The position numbers and the translations under genes were made by a program. Shown one piece after another: positions 20,271 through 29,038 of a stretch of 34,611 nt of DNA (position 1 is the stretch's first letter; the number at the start of each line of letters is the position of its first letter). This DNA comes from Rhodothermales bacterium (GTDB taxonomy: Bacteria; Bacteroidota; Rhodothermia; Rhodothermales; UBA10348). Under the pieces are notes generated by a model. It ran no database searches, was not told the origin of the DNA, and saw only the letters and a program-made list of their open reading frames with translations. The stretch is from NCBI GenBank assembly GCA_028284865.1, contig JANQQV010000024.1, positions 204,218 to 238,828 on the forward strand. The letters run 5' to 3'.

Positions 20271-21716
20271 CTATTCGCCGAAATTGATTTCAGCGTTGGG
20301 GAGGGCGTCGCGCAATCGCGCGACGCCCTCTTCCGTTACGCTCGAATTCCAGAGATAGACCGACTCAAGAGCCGGAAAGTCGGCCAGTTGATCCAGGGCG
20401 GCGTCGGCCACACGTGTGCCATACAGATTGAGGCGGGTGAGGTACTGGTGGCCGGTCAAGGCATCAAGGGTGGCTCCCGTCACGGCTGTCCGCGAGAGAT
20501 CCAGCGATGAGAGGTGAGGAAAGACAGACAGAGCGGCGAGTGATTCGTCGGACATATCTGATCCACTCAAATCGATGGACATGATCTGGTCCTGAAGGCC
20601 TTCGAGCGCTGGAACAGTCAGGCAGTCTGCTGATGCGCAGGCCAGGTCAAGGAACGGTTGATCGGCAGCTACGCGAAAAAGGGTGGCTCCTGTCGCGCGA
20701 AAACCCGAGATCAGGGATGTGTCGGCCTCCGGGACATCAAGGGCAAATACGCCGGATGCGAGTTCTTCCATGCCGTACAGTTGCAAAAGGCGATCTATGG
20801 ACGGAGGGATTTCCACGGAAGTGATTGTCCCATCAAAACCAGCTTCTGAGTCCACCCACCAGCGAAGCAACTCCACATCGGCATGCGAAAGCGGCTTGGC
20901 ATCCGGAATCGGTGGCATGGCGCGACGGTGCTCAGCGGGTAGCATGACGCGCTGAATGAACAGACTGGCCTCCGCATCTCCCCACGTGATCAGCGGATCG
21001 TCCTCTGAATCCGTTTCGTGGGCGGCGATGGCATCGGAAGTCGTAAGGTCGAGTCCACCCTTGGATCGGCCCTCACCATGACACGAGGTACACTTTGCTC
21101 GCAGGATGGGAACGACGATGGCGTCAAAGACGGTCACCGAGTCGGGTCGGGACAAGTCGAAACGGGTCGCGAGGCTGGGAGCCTCTCCGATGAGCGGCTT
21201 GAGCACACCCGGCGCATACTCGGCCGTGAACGCTTTGCCGTGCGTCATCTCTCCGCCAAGATGTCCGCCAACAGCCAAACTTCCGATCAAGAGTGTCCAT
21301 GTGGCCCCGCGCAGACCACGCACCGGCGTGTGCATACTCGCCAGTAGCGTCCCGGCGGCCGCCAGCGGGATGACGAATCCAAGCACGCGGTGCCAGAAGA
21401 GAACGTCCGTTGGATAGCCACCCATCTGGATCAACCACGATCCCGCGGCGGCCGCCGCAATGGCTCCCCAACCTCCAAGAACAAGTGCAGCCTGCTCGGT
21501 CGGCCCCGGGTCATCAGCTTTGCGCCAGCGCCGGAATGCGGCCAGAAGGCCTGCAAATACCAGAAATCCGATCGGAAGGTGCACGATGGCAGGGTGCTGT
21601 CGCGCCATGAATCGAGCCCAGTCCGGAGCACGTCCAGCGGGATCCACGAACAGGAAAAGAAGCAGGACCGCGGCCAAGGTGGCTACGGCATTCCAGAGGG
21701 CAGCACGTTTGGTCAT
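20271..21716 (-). CDS. Membrane c-type cytochrome: DUF2231-like helices, PSCyt1-type heme domain, leucine-rich repeats
   Basis: The 481-residue protein has an N-terminal membrane helix at 8-24 and three or four more to about residue 150. RQHPAIVHLPIGFLVFAGL at 39-57 is the DUF2231 signature. The helices are followed by a periplasmic cytochrome domain with CTSCH at 209-213 (covalent heme) and RAMPP with Met267 as likely axial ligand. Residues 370-480 are LRR-like (LSSLDLSRTAVTGATLDAL, LTRLNLYGTRVADAALDQL), typical of planctomycete-type cytochrome proteins. It is the last gene of a three-gene overlapping set; its ATG overlaps the DUF1501 stop by 1 nt. It could pass electrons between the membrane and the exported cytochrome lipoprotein of the same operon; this is inference. 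Confidence 0.87.
   Translation of the reverse strand: MTKRAALWNAVATLAAVLLLFLFVDPAGRAPDWARFMARQHPAIVHLPIGFLVFAGLLAAFRRWRKADDPGPTEQAALVLGGWGAIAAAAAGSWLIQMGGYPTDVLFWHRVLGFVIPLAAAGTLLASMHTPVRGLRGATWTLLIGSLAVGGHLGGEMTHGKAFTAEYAPGVLKPLIGEAPSLATRFDLSRPDSVTVFDAIVVPILRAKCTSCHGEGRSKGGLDLTTSDAIAAHETDSEDDPLITWGDAEASLFIQRVMLPAEHRRAMPPIPDAKPLSHADVELLRWWVDSEAGFDGTITSVEIPPSIDRLLQLYGMEELASGVFALDVPEADTSLISGFRATGATLFRVAADQPFLDLACASADCLTVPALEGLQDQIMSIDLSGSDMSDESLAALSVFPHLSSLDLSRTAVTGATLDALTGHQYLTRLNLYGTRVADAALDQLADFPALESVYLWNSSVTEEGVARLRDALPNAEINFGE
20301..20330. terminator. Perfect hairpin inside the end of a coding gene, probable bidirectional terminator
   Basis: Arms 20301-20313 and 20318-20330 form a perfect 13-bp GC-rich stem with a 4-nt loop (AATC). 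It lies within the last 20 codons of the minus-strand gene 20271-21716, encoding EEGVARLRDAL, and about 55 nt after the stop of the plus-strand VPS10-like gene. The gap between these genes is only 25 bp, so this is the only strong hairpin available to stop the plus-strand transcript. It lacks a U-tract. Confidence 0.5.
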
Positions 21717-23224
21717 CAGGCCAGAATGTCTTTTATGACGTGCCCGCCCACGTCCGTCAGGCGGAAATCACGTCCCTGGAAAGGAAATGTCAGGCGCTCG
21801 TGGTCAAAGCCGAGCTGGTGCAGGATGGTGGCCTGCAGGTCGTGCACATGAACCCGACCGCTGACCGGCTGGTATCCGATCTCGTCCGTTTCGCCGTACG
21901 TAAAACCACGCTTGATGCCCGCGCCGGCCATCCACATGGTGTAGACGTCCGAATGATGATCGCGACCAACAAACGGATTGTCCTGGCCGGTCCGGTTTTC
22001 AAGCATCGGTGTCCGGCCGAATTCGCCGCCCCAGATGACCAGTGTTTCGTCCAGCAGACCGCGCCGCTTGAGGTCGGTCAGAAGGGCCGTCATGGCCTGA
22101 TCCGTTTCCTTGCAGCGTTCGACGAAACCGTGGGTCAGCGCCTCGCTTTCCCCGGCGCCGTGGGAATCCCAGCCCCAGTGGAAGAGCTGAACGAATCGCA
22201 CGCCCCGTTCCACAAGACGACGGGCCAAGAGGCAATTGTTCGCAAACGAGACCTTGCCCGGTTCGATGCCATATTCAGTCTGGATGGTCTCCGGTTCTGT
22301 GTGGATGTCCATCGCTTCAGGTACGGACATCTGCATGCGGAAGGCCAATTCGTACTGTGAGATCCGGGTCAGGATTTCCGGATCCTGGGTCTCTTCGTAC
22401 TGTTGCCGATTGATCTCATTGATCGCCTCGATACTGCGCTGGCGCATGTCGCGCGAGACTCCGTCGGGATCCGAAAGGAATAGGACCGGGTCGCCATCGG
22501 ATCGGCACTGCACGCCTTGATAGACGGTCGGCAAGAAACCGCTGCCGTAGACCGAGGCTCCCGCACTCGGCGCTGCCGCGCCCGAAATGAGCACGACAAA
22601 GCCCGGGAGATTCTGATTTTCCGATCCCAGGCCATACAGCGCCCAGGAACCGAGCGATGGCCGTCCGAGCCGAGGGCTGCCCGTGTACATGAACAGCTGC
22701 GCCGGTGCGTGATTGAATTCATCCGTATGCATCGCCTTCAGGAAGGTCACGTCATCGACAACCCGCGAGAAGTTGGGCAGATGATTGGAGACCCAGGCAC
22801 CTGACTGGCCATACTGTTTGAAGGTGGCCTGCGGACCCAGCAGTTTGGGAACGCCCCGGATGAAGGCAAACCGTTTACCCTCGAGCAATGAAGGCGGGGT
22901 CTGCTGCCCATCGAGGCGCTGGAGGAGCGGCTTGTAGTCGAACAACTCGTGCTGGCTGGGTGCGCCTGCCATGTGCAGGAAAATGACATGCTTGGCCTTG
23001 GCCGGGAAGTGAGGCGTTTTGGGCAGGAGCGGGTCCGCTGACCCGGAGCCTGCGCCCACCAGAGGAGAACCCGATGCAAATGCGTCCAGCGCGGCGGGAC
23101 CCATGATCGAGGACAGCGCCATGGATCCGATTCCCGCCGAAAACGACTTCAGGAAATGCCGCCGTGTCTGCAGGTGTGCCCACTTGAGCCGCGCCTCGTC
23201 CTGTATGCTGGTGTGTTTGCTCAT
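21716..23224 (-). CDS. DUF1501 family Tat-exported protein (module A)
   Basis: The 502-residue protein begins with a twin-arginine signal (TRRHFLKS at 20-27), so it is exported folded, often a sign of a metal or cofactor. Family landmarks are IFLHMAGAPSQHELFDYKP (80-99), [18 protein letters not shown] (330-347), WGGEFGRTP (398-406), RDHH and [24 protein letters not shown] near the C-terminus. DUF1501 is related to the alkaline phosphatase/sulfatase fold, with conserved His/Asp/Glu that could bind metals; no member has a proven reaction that I know of. Its ATG overlaps the stop of the upstream cytochrome lipoprotein (ATGA, 23221-23224), indicating coupled translation. Confidence 0.93.
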   Translation of the reverse strand: MSKHTSIQDEARLKWAHLQTRRHFLKSFSAGIGSMALSSIMGPAALDAFASGSPLVGAGSGSADPLLPKTPHFPAKAKHVIFLHMAGAPSQHELFDYKPLLQRLDGQQTPPSLLEGKRFAFIRGVPKLLGPQATFKQYGQSGAWVSNHLPNFSRVVDDVTFLKAMHTDEFNHAPAQLFMYTGSPRLGRPSLGSWALYGLGSENQNLPGFVVLISGAAAPSAGASVYGSGFLPTVYQGVQCRSDGDPVLFLSDPDGVSRDMRQRSIEAINEINRQQYEETQDPEILTRISQYELAFRMQMSVPEAMDIHTEPETIQTEYGIEPGKVSFANNCLLARRLVERGVRFVQLFHWGWDSHGAGESEALTHGFVERCKETDQAMTALLTDLKRRGLLDETLVIWGGEFGRTPMLENRTGQDNPFVGRDHHSDVYTMWMAGAGIKRGFTYGETDEIGYQPVSGRVHVHDLQATILHQLGFDHERLTFPFQGRDFRLTDVGGHVIKDILA

Positions 23225-25635
23225 TCTTTGGTCAGGAAGGCGTCGAGATTCAGGATGGTATTGGCCACCACAGGTAGCGGTGTGTCTTCAGCGAGGCTGG
23301 CCAGGGTCTGTCGCGTGGCCTCGGAAGGCGGACGGCCGAGGGCCATCAGGTATCCGGCTGCAGACTGCTCTTCCGGGGAATCGGCGGCTTCTTCCATGCG
23401 CGCAGCAAGGGCCTCGGCCGCTTCCCAGTAGGCTGGGTCGTTCAGCGTGACCAGTGCCTGCAACGGCGTATTCGTCCGTATGCGGCGCGAAACACAGAAT
23501 TCGCGCGACGGTGCATCAAACGTGAGCATCGATGGATACGGCCCCGTACGACGCAAGTAGGTGTAGATGGCGCGGCGATAACGGTCCTCGCCTTCTGCCG
23601 TGACCCACTGCTGACCGTTGTATGGATTCTTCCAGATCCCATCTGGCTGGGGAGGCATGACGGAAGGACCGCCTTGTTTGTCGGACAGCAATCCTGACAC
23701 GGCCAGTGCCTGGTCGCGGATTTGTTCAGCACTTAATCGGAATCGGGGGCCACGCGAAAGGAGGCGATTCTGCGGGTCCGCTTCCAGCTTTTCCTCGGTT
23801 GGTGACGAGTCTTGTCTGTACGTGCTCGACATGACCATCTCCTTGAGAATGCCTTTCACGCTCCACGCGTGATCCTCCCGGAACGAGACCGCCAGCCAGT
23901 CCAGCAACTCCGGGTGCGTTGGGGGCGAACCGATCGTTCCAAAGTCATCCGTAGTCTCGACGATTCCGAAACCGAAAAGCTGCTCCCAGAACCGATTCAC
24001 GGCGACGCGCGCGGTGAGTGGATTCGCGTCCGAAACGAGCCACTCGGCAAATGCCAATCGGTCCATCGGCATATCCCCCGCGTGTGAGTCCGAGTCCGCT
24101 TCAGCACGGTTGGTGCCGTCGACGCTGAATACGGCCGGAACACCTCCTTCCACGGGGTGGAGTTGCGACAGGAAACTGCCACGATCAAACAACCGAGTGA
24201 CCCGTGCTTCCTCGGGTCCCAGTTCCTGCATGATGGGCGTCTGGACCGGTTCCAGTTCAAACAGTGCTCTGCGGATTTCTCCGCGCTTCGAGCGCAGTTC
24301 CTCCGTGGAGGTGTGCGCGTCCGCGAACCGGTCGCGGATGAAGGCCTCCTGATGCGGACTGCGCTCTTCGCGCGGGATGGCTGCGATCCGTAGAACCTCA
24401 TTCTTGGAAGTGTTCAGCAGCTTTCCATTGACTTCCGGATCGTCGAGCTGCGTTTCCCACTCTGCACGAACGGCAAGCATGTCTTCTGAGGACACGAAGT
24501 CGACCAGGGCAGCGTTGGCCTCCGCCAGTTCAGCCTGCAGCCGTCGGCCTTCCGCGGCATGGGCCGACTCAAATTCCAGCAGGACCGGCTCTTCGCTGGG
24601 TTGATCCCAGTCAGCTGTGTTGTTGAAAATGGCCAGCGAGGCATAGAAGTCTTCCTGCACGAACGGGTCGTACGGGTGGCCGTGGCACTGCACGCAGCGC
24701 ATGGTAGTGCCCTGGAAAACCTCCCAAGTAGTGCCTACGCGGTCGATGACCTGCGCAAGCCGGTGCTCCTCGTCATCGGTCCCCCCTTCCTCGTTGGTCA
24801 TCGAGTTGCGATTGAAGGCCGTGGCGATGAGTTGATGATCGGTCGGATCGGGAAGCAGGTCACCGGCCAATTGTTCGATGGTGAACGTATCGAAAGGCTT
24901 GTCGTCGTTGAATGCGTTGATGAGCCAATCCCGATAGCGCCAGATGGATCGTGCCCGGTCGGCTTCGTAGCCCTTTGAGTCGGCATAGCGGGCAAGGTCC
25001 AACCACAGGGCCGTCCACCGTTCGCCAAACGCATTGTCCGCCAGCAGTTCATCCACAAGGCCTTCGTAGTCGGCACTATTGCATACCTGCTCGATCCGCT
25101 CTTGAGACGCTGGCAAACCGATCAAGTCAAGACTGACACGACGTGCGAGCACTTCACAGGACGCCTCTGGTGCAGGTTGCAGACCGGTGGATTCCAGACG
25201 AGCACGGATGAAGGCATCAATAGGGGTCAGAGCGTCAATTTCCGGTACGGCAGGGCGGGAAGGCAGAATGTAAGCCCAATGCTGATCCCACTCTGCGCCT
25301 TGATTGATCCATCGGCGGATCAGGTCGATCTGATCTTCACTGAGCGGGGCACCATCTTTGGGCATCCGCTCTTCGGCCACCGTGTGCGAAATCATGCGGA
25401 CCATGGCACTGGCACCCGCATTGCCCGGGACGATGGCCGGTTCGCCGGATTCTCCTCCGATGAGCGCCAGGTCCCTGAACTGGAGATTCAGGTCGGCGCT
25501 GGTTTTGACCCCTCCGTGACATGCCACGCAGTTCTCATTGAGGATGGGCCGGATCTCCGCATTGAAATCGACATGCCCACTGCCGCAGCCGGCGAGCAGA
25601 ATCAGGACGAGGATGAAAGCGGGCGAGGAACGCAT
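23221..25635 (-). CDS. Planctomycete-type cytochrome lipoprotein PSCyt1-PSCyt2-PSD1 (module A)
   Basis: Counting from the ATG at 25635 (a TTG at 25641 is less likely), the product has 804 residues and a lipobox (LLAGC, Cys17). PSCyt1 has CVACH at 36-40 with a RMP methionine near 91 as probable heme ligand. PSCyt2 (DUF1549) covers about 130-345, including LTGLP-like [21 protein letters not shown] and a second heme motif CVQCH at 314-318. A coiled-coil segment follows at about 360-465. PSD1 (DUF1553) covers about 530-790, with ANPLTARVAVNRFWEQLFG and FDAPSREFCVSRRIRTNTPLQAL. It is the first gene of the module and divergent from the propeller gene. The partner and reaction are unknown for the family. 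Confidence 0.93.
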   Translation of the reverse strand: MRSSPAFILVLILLAGCGSGHVDFNAEIRPILNENCVACHGGVKTSADLNLQFRDLALIGGESGEPAIVPGNAGASAMVRMISHTVAEERMPKDGAPLSEDQIDLIRRWINQGAEWDQHWAYILPSRPAVPEIDALTPIDAFIRARLESTGLQPAPEASCEVLARRVSLDLIGLPASQERIEQVCNSADYEGLVDELLADNAFGERWTALWLDLARYADSKGYEADRARSIWRYRDWLINAFNDDKPFDTFTIEQLAGDLLPDPTDHQLIATAFNRNSMTNEEGGTDDEEHRLAQVIDRVGTTWEVFQGTTMRCVQCHGHPYDPFVQEDFYASLAIFNNTADWDQPSEEPVLLEFESAHAAEGRRLQAELAEANAALVDFVSSEDMLAVRAEWETQLDDPEVNGKLLNTSKNEVLRIAAIPREERSPHQEAFIRDRFADAHTSTEELRSKRGEIRRALFELEPVQTPIMQELGPEEARVTRLFDRGSFLSQLHPVEGGVPAVFSVDGTNRAEADSDSHAGDMPMDRLAFAEWLVSDANPLTARVAVNRFWEQLFGFGIVETTDDFGTIGSPPTHPELLDWLAVSFREDHAWSVKGILKEMVMSSTYRQDSSPTEEKLEADPQNRLLSRGPRFRLSAEQIRDQALAVSGLLSDKQGGPSVMPPQPDGIWKNPYNGQQWVTAEGEDRYRRAIYTYLRRTGPYPSMLTFDAPSREFCVSRRIRTNTPLQALVTLNDPAYWEAAEALAARMEEAADSPEEQSAAGYLMALGRPPSEATRQTLASLAEDTPLPVVANTILNLDAFLTKE

Positions 25636-25682
25636 GGCCAAGAATCGGGCCGCCGACAGGGATAGTCAAGGAAGCGATGCTG

Positions 25683-25722
25683 CCTCGGTTTCACTATTCT
25701 GGGTCGATCCCCAAGCCGAGGA
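25683..25722 (+). promoter_or_regulatory. Hairpin covering the Shine-Dalgarno of the propeller gene
   Basis: CCTCGG at 25683-25688 pairs exactly with CCGAGG at 25716-25721, and an inner TGGG/CCCA pairing can extend the fold. The 3' arm overlaps GAGGA (25718-25722), which stands 4 nt before the ATG at 25727 and is one of the few clear Shine-Dalgarno sequences here. The structure could limit translation unless opened. Confidence 0.4.
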
Positions 25723-25726
25723 ACCC

Positions 25727-26788
25727 ATGAATCGCCGCCAATTCGTTTCCACGTCCGCCCGAGCCGCCGGTGGCCTCGCCATCATGCCATCCGCTCCTTC
25801 CGTCATCGTCAAACGAGCCCTTTCCGACGAGATCATCGGTCACGGGGATTTTCGTTACCGGGTTGACAGGGAGTGGGGCAACCTCGATCCCATGGCCCAT
25901 CCGGTCAAGAACTGCCATGAAATGGTACAGGATCGTTCCGGGCGCTTGATCATGATCACCGATGAAACGAAAAACAACGTCCTGACCTATGATCGGAGCG
26001 GAAAACTGCTCGACGCGTGGGGTACCTCCTTTCCGTATGGTCACGGCCTGACGATTTCGGACGAGGGCGATGCCGAATACCTGTGGATCTGTGACAACGG
26101 ATTCGATGGGAATGCGCAGGTTGTCAAAACGACGCTGAACGGGCGGGAAGTGATGCGACTCGAGTCACCCAAGGCCTTTGGCCTGTACGGGGAAGACGAC
26201 AATTTCTATCCGACCGAAACCGCGGTGGCGCCTAACGGCGACGTCTATGTCGCGGACGGTTATGGATCGCAGTGGATTCTGCAATACGCAGCCGACGGGA
26301 CGTTCATTCGGCACTTCGGTGGACGCGGGGATGGCGATTCCCAGTTTTCGACGGCACACGGGGTGTGTGTCGATACCAGGGGAGAGGGAGAGCCGACCCT
26401 GATTTGCACTTCTCGTGGCCACAACGCATTCAAGCGATTCTCCCTTTCAGGGGACTATATCGAAACCATCTTCCTACCGGGCGCTTTTGTTTGTCGGGCC
26501 GTGATCGACGATGACATGCTGTATTCCGGTGTGTGCTGGTCCCGACTGCGCTACCTGAATCAGACCCCCGATTCCGGATTCGTGACCATCCTCGACACCG
26601 CCGGCAAAGTGGTCTCCAATCCGGGAGGTACGGCTCCAACGTATCGCGACGGTGAATTGCAGCTCATGCTTCAGAAGGAAGCACTATTCAATCATTGCCA
26701 CGACGTGTGCGTGGACCAGGACAAGAACCTCTATGTCTGCCAATGGAATGCCAACCAGACGTATCCGATTCGCCTCGAGCGCGTGTAG
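25727..26788 (+). CDS. Tat-exported NHL-like six-bladed beta-propeller protein
   Basis: The 353-residue product starts with a twin-arginine signal (MNRRQFVSTSARAAGG). The rest shows NHL-like blades: GRLIMITDETKNNVLTYDRSGKLLDAWG, HGLTISD, TAVAPNGDVYVADGYG followed by ILQYAADGTFIRHFG, HGVCVD, and a last blade HDVCVDQDKNLYVCQWN. The overall pattern resembles peptidyl-glycine alpha-amidating lyase-type and other six-bladed propellers, but no catalytic residues can be assigned confidently. The ATG is chosen because the Tat motif and a GAGGA follow/precede it directly; longer in-frame extensions overlap the divergent cytochrome gene. Its C-terminal 41 nt overlap the next gene. Location between two DUF1501/cytochrome modules suggests a shared task. 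Confidence 0.88.
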   Translation: MNRRQFVSTSARAAGGLAIMPSAPSVIVKRALSDEIIGHGDFRYRVDREWGNLDPMAHPVKNCHEMVQDRSGRLIMITDETKNNVLTYDRSGKLLDAWGTSFPYGHGLTISDEGDAEYLWICDNGFDGNAQVVKTTLNGREVMRLESPKAFGLYGEDDNFYPTETAVAPNGDVYVADGYGSQWILQYAADGTFIRHFGGRGDGDSQFSTAHGVCVDTRGEGEPTLICTSRGHNAFKRFSLSGDYIETIFLPGAFVCRAVIDDDMLYSGVCWSRLRYLNQTPDSGFVTILDTAGKVVSNPGGTAPTYRDGELQLMLQKEALFNHCHDVCVDQDKNLYVCQWNANQTYPIRLERV

Positions 26789-27371
26789 CCTGCTGATTCT
26801 GCTTCTGTTGGCGGGGTGTGGTCGGACAGAGCAGATCCGCGTCGGCGAACGGGCGCTGCTGACCGGAACGCTTGAGCGAGGTACCGAGGGAGGGTTGTTT
26901 CTCTCAGCATGCCGAACGGATTCGGCCCATCTTTTGGTTGACCCCGAAGGATATCTCGATCAAGCCGGGGGATTCGCATCAGTTTATACCACGTCGGCTG
27001 AGCGCGATGGTCGCACGGTGTGGCAGGTCCTGCGAGTCAATTACGCACCAATCGAAGGATTTGGATGCGGCTTCGATTGGGAGGGCACGATGTGGAGCGC
27101 ATCTGGCAACGAACCTTTCTGGTCGGCTCGGGTCGAGGAGGATGGGCTGAGCCTTCGATTCCCCGAACGCGACATGATCACCCAGCCCGTCAGAAAAGAA
27201 CAGGGACCGGTATTCATCGGCGACGGCGTGTCATTGACATTCACCAACCGGAAATGCGTCGATACGATGGCGGATACTGATTACGGATGGGTGACGCATC
27301 TTGAAATGAACGGGGTGTCGTATCGGGGGTGCGGATTCCAAGGCATGGCCGAACAACCAGCTGACCCATGA
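26748..27371 (+). CDS. COG3650-like lipoprotein with GNEPFW motif
   Basis: From the ATG at 26748 the product is 207 residues with a lipobox LLLLLAGC (Cys24). The mature part contains WSASGNEPFWSARV, whose GNEPFW (120-125) is the hallmark of COG3650-type periplasmic/lipoprotein domains. Several Cys residues (about 46, 106, 171 and 199) may form disulfides. The start overlaps the propeller gene by 41 nt in another frame; earlier in-frame starts would give a non-signal, Arg-rich extension and are unlikely. Its stop overlaps the following start by 4 nt (ATGA). Function is unknown. Confidence 0.82.
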   Translation: MPTRRIRFASSACSLLILLLLAGCGRTEQIRVGERALLTGTLERGTEGGLFLSACRTDSAHLLVDPEGYLDQAGGFASVYTTSAERDGRTVWQVLRVNYAPIEGFGCGFDWEGTMWSASGNEPFWSARVEEDGLSLRFPERDMITQPVRKEQGPVFIGDGVSLTFTNRKCVDTMADTDYGWVTHLEMNGVSYRGCGFQGMAEQPADP

Positions 27372-27559
27372 TGGAGCCTGTCGAGCACGAATTCACGTGT
27401 CCGTACTGCTGGGAAGTGATCTCCATGGTGATCGAACCCACACCGGAACAGCAGTCCTACATTGAGGACTGCGAAGTGTGTTGTAGGCCCATCGAGATTC
27501 GCTTCGCGGGTGACAAGGACGGGCTGACGATGTTCGAGGCAGATTCCATCGAGCAGTAA
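27368..27559 (+). CDS. CPXCG-type cysteine-rich small zinc-ribbon protein
   Basis: The 63-residue protein has CPYC at 11-14 and CEVCC at 35-39, the two knuckles of the Cys_rich_CPXCG family, with a typical length. It has no signal peptide, so it should be cytoplasmic and probably binds one zinc. It begins with ATGATG overlapping the preceding stop, so it is translationally coupled to the lipoprotein gene. It ends only 2 bp from the convergent DUF1501 gene. The role of the family is unknown. Confidence 0.9.
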   Translation: MMEPVEHEFTCPYCWEVISMVIEPTPEQQSYIEDCEVCCRPIEIRFAGDKDGLTMFEADSIEQ

Positions 27560-27561
27560 GC

Positions 27562-29022
27562 TCAAGCAATCAACCCTTTGACCACCTTGCCATGTACGTC
27601 GGTGAGCCGGAATCGACGGCCCTGATGCAGGAAGGTCAGTCGCTCGTGGTCGAAACCGAGCAGGTGCAGCAGGGTCGCCTGGAAATCATGTACGTGGACT
27701 GGGTTTCGGACGATGTTGTAGCCGAAGTCGTCGGTTTCGCCGTAGACCGTCCCGGCATTGATGCCGCCGCCGGCCACCCAAACGGAAAAGCATCGTGGGT
27801 GATGGTCCCGCCCATAATTGTCCTTCGTCAGTTTTCCCTGTGAGTAGCTGGTCCGGCCGAATTCACCACCCCAGATCACGAGGGTGTCGTCGAGAAGTCC
27901 GCGGCGTTTGAGATCCTTGATCAATGCGGCGGAGGGCTGATCGGTGTCTTTGGCCATCAGGGCGATGTCGTTCGGGAGATTGCCGTGCTGGTCCCACCCT
28001 TGATGGTAGAGTTGGATGAATCGGACGTCCCGCTCAGCCAGCCTTCGAGCCAGCAGGCAATTGGCAGCGAACGTCCCCGGCTTCCGGGCGGCCTCGCCGT
28101 ACAGCTCGAACACTTCATCAGGCTCGTCGGACAGATCCATGGTATCGGGCACGGAGGTCTGCATACGATATGCCATCTCATACTGGGCGATTCGCGAATC
28201 GATTTCCGGGTCCATCACCCGCTCGTGTTCGGCCTTGTACATGGCGCGCAACGCGTCGAGCATACGTCGGCGGCTCATCCGGGACATACCATCTGGGTCC
28301 TTCAGGAACAGAACCGGATCGGCACCGCCTCGAAACTGGACGCCTTGGTGCAGGGAGGGAAGGAATCCGCTTCCCCAGAGCCGCGAATAGAGGGGCTGAT
28401 CACCCTCGCGGCTGCGCGAAAGGAGGACGGTGAATGTGGGGAGATTGTCATTGAGCGATCCCAGGCCGTAGCTCATCCAGGACCCGAACGATGGTCGTCC
28501 AGTCTGCTGCGAACCGGTCTGGAAGAAAGTAATGGCCGGATCGTGGTTGATGGCCTCAGTGTGCATGGACCGGATGACACAGATGTCGTCGGCAATGGAG
28601 GCTGTGTGAGGGATCAGGTCTGAGAACCAGGCGCCGGCGCGTCCAGCCTGCTTGAAATCGAACTGGGACCCGGCCATCGGAAGCGAAGACTGGAACGCGG
28701 ACATGCCGGTGAGTCGCTGTCCTCCACGCACACTGGCTGGCAGTTCCTGGCCATTGAGTTCGCGGAGGGTGGGCTTGTAGTCCAGCAATTCCAGATGAGA
28801 AGGCCCGCCGCTCTGGAAGAGATAAATGACGCGTTTTGCCTTGGGAGCAAAGTGGGGGCCCGAGGGATCGGGGCTGGCCTCGGACCCGGTGGCACCGAAC
28901 GCATCCAGTACACCCATCGGACCGAGCAAGGTGGCCAGCGCAGCTCCGCCAAACCCGCAGGCCGAGCGTGACAGGAAGTGTCGCCGGGTCGAAAGGAATT
29001 TGATATCGTCGAGTTCGTGCAT
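27562..29022 (-). CDS. DUF1501 family Tat-exported protein (module B)
   Basis: This 486-residue paralogue of the module A protein has a twin-arginine signal (TRRHFLSRS at 12-20). Matching landmarks are [19 protein letters not shown] (66-84), [20 protein letters not shown] (321-340), WGGEFGRTS (384-392), RDHHPRCF near 405-412 and [22 protein letters not shown]. Where module A has GRTP this copy has GRTS. It lies 16 bp downstream of the module B cytochrome gene on the same strand, a clear operon. The reaction is unknown; a metal-dependent alkaline phosphatase-like fold is known for the superfamily. Confidence 0.93.
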   Translation of the reverse strand: MHELDDIKFLSTRRHFLSRSACGFGGAALATLLGPMGVLDAFGATGSEASPDPSGPHFAPKAKRVIYLFQSGGPSHLELLDYKPTLRELNGQELPASVRGGQRLTGMSAFQSSLPMAGSQFDFKQAGRAGAWFSDLIPHTASIADDICVIRSMHTEAINHDPAITFFQTGSQQTGRPSFGSWMSYGLGSLNDNLPTFTVLLSRSREGDQPLYSRLWGSGFLPSLHQGVQFRGGADPVLFLKDPDGMSRMSRRRMLDALRAMYKAEHERVMDPEIDSRIAQYEMAYRMQTSVPDTMDLSDEPDEVFELYGEAARKPGTFAANCLLARRLAERDVRFIQLYHQGWDQHGNLPNDIALMAKDTDQPSAALIKDLKRRGLLDDTLVIWGGEFGRTSYSQGKLTKDNYGRDHHPRCFSVWVAGGGINAGTVYGETDDFGYNIVRNPVHVHDFQATLLHLLGFDHERLTFLHQGRRFRLTDVHGKVVKGLIA

Positions 29023-29038
29023 GGTGCCGGATCGCAGG

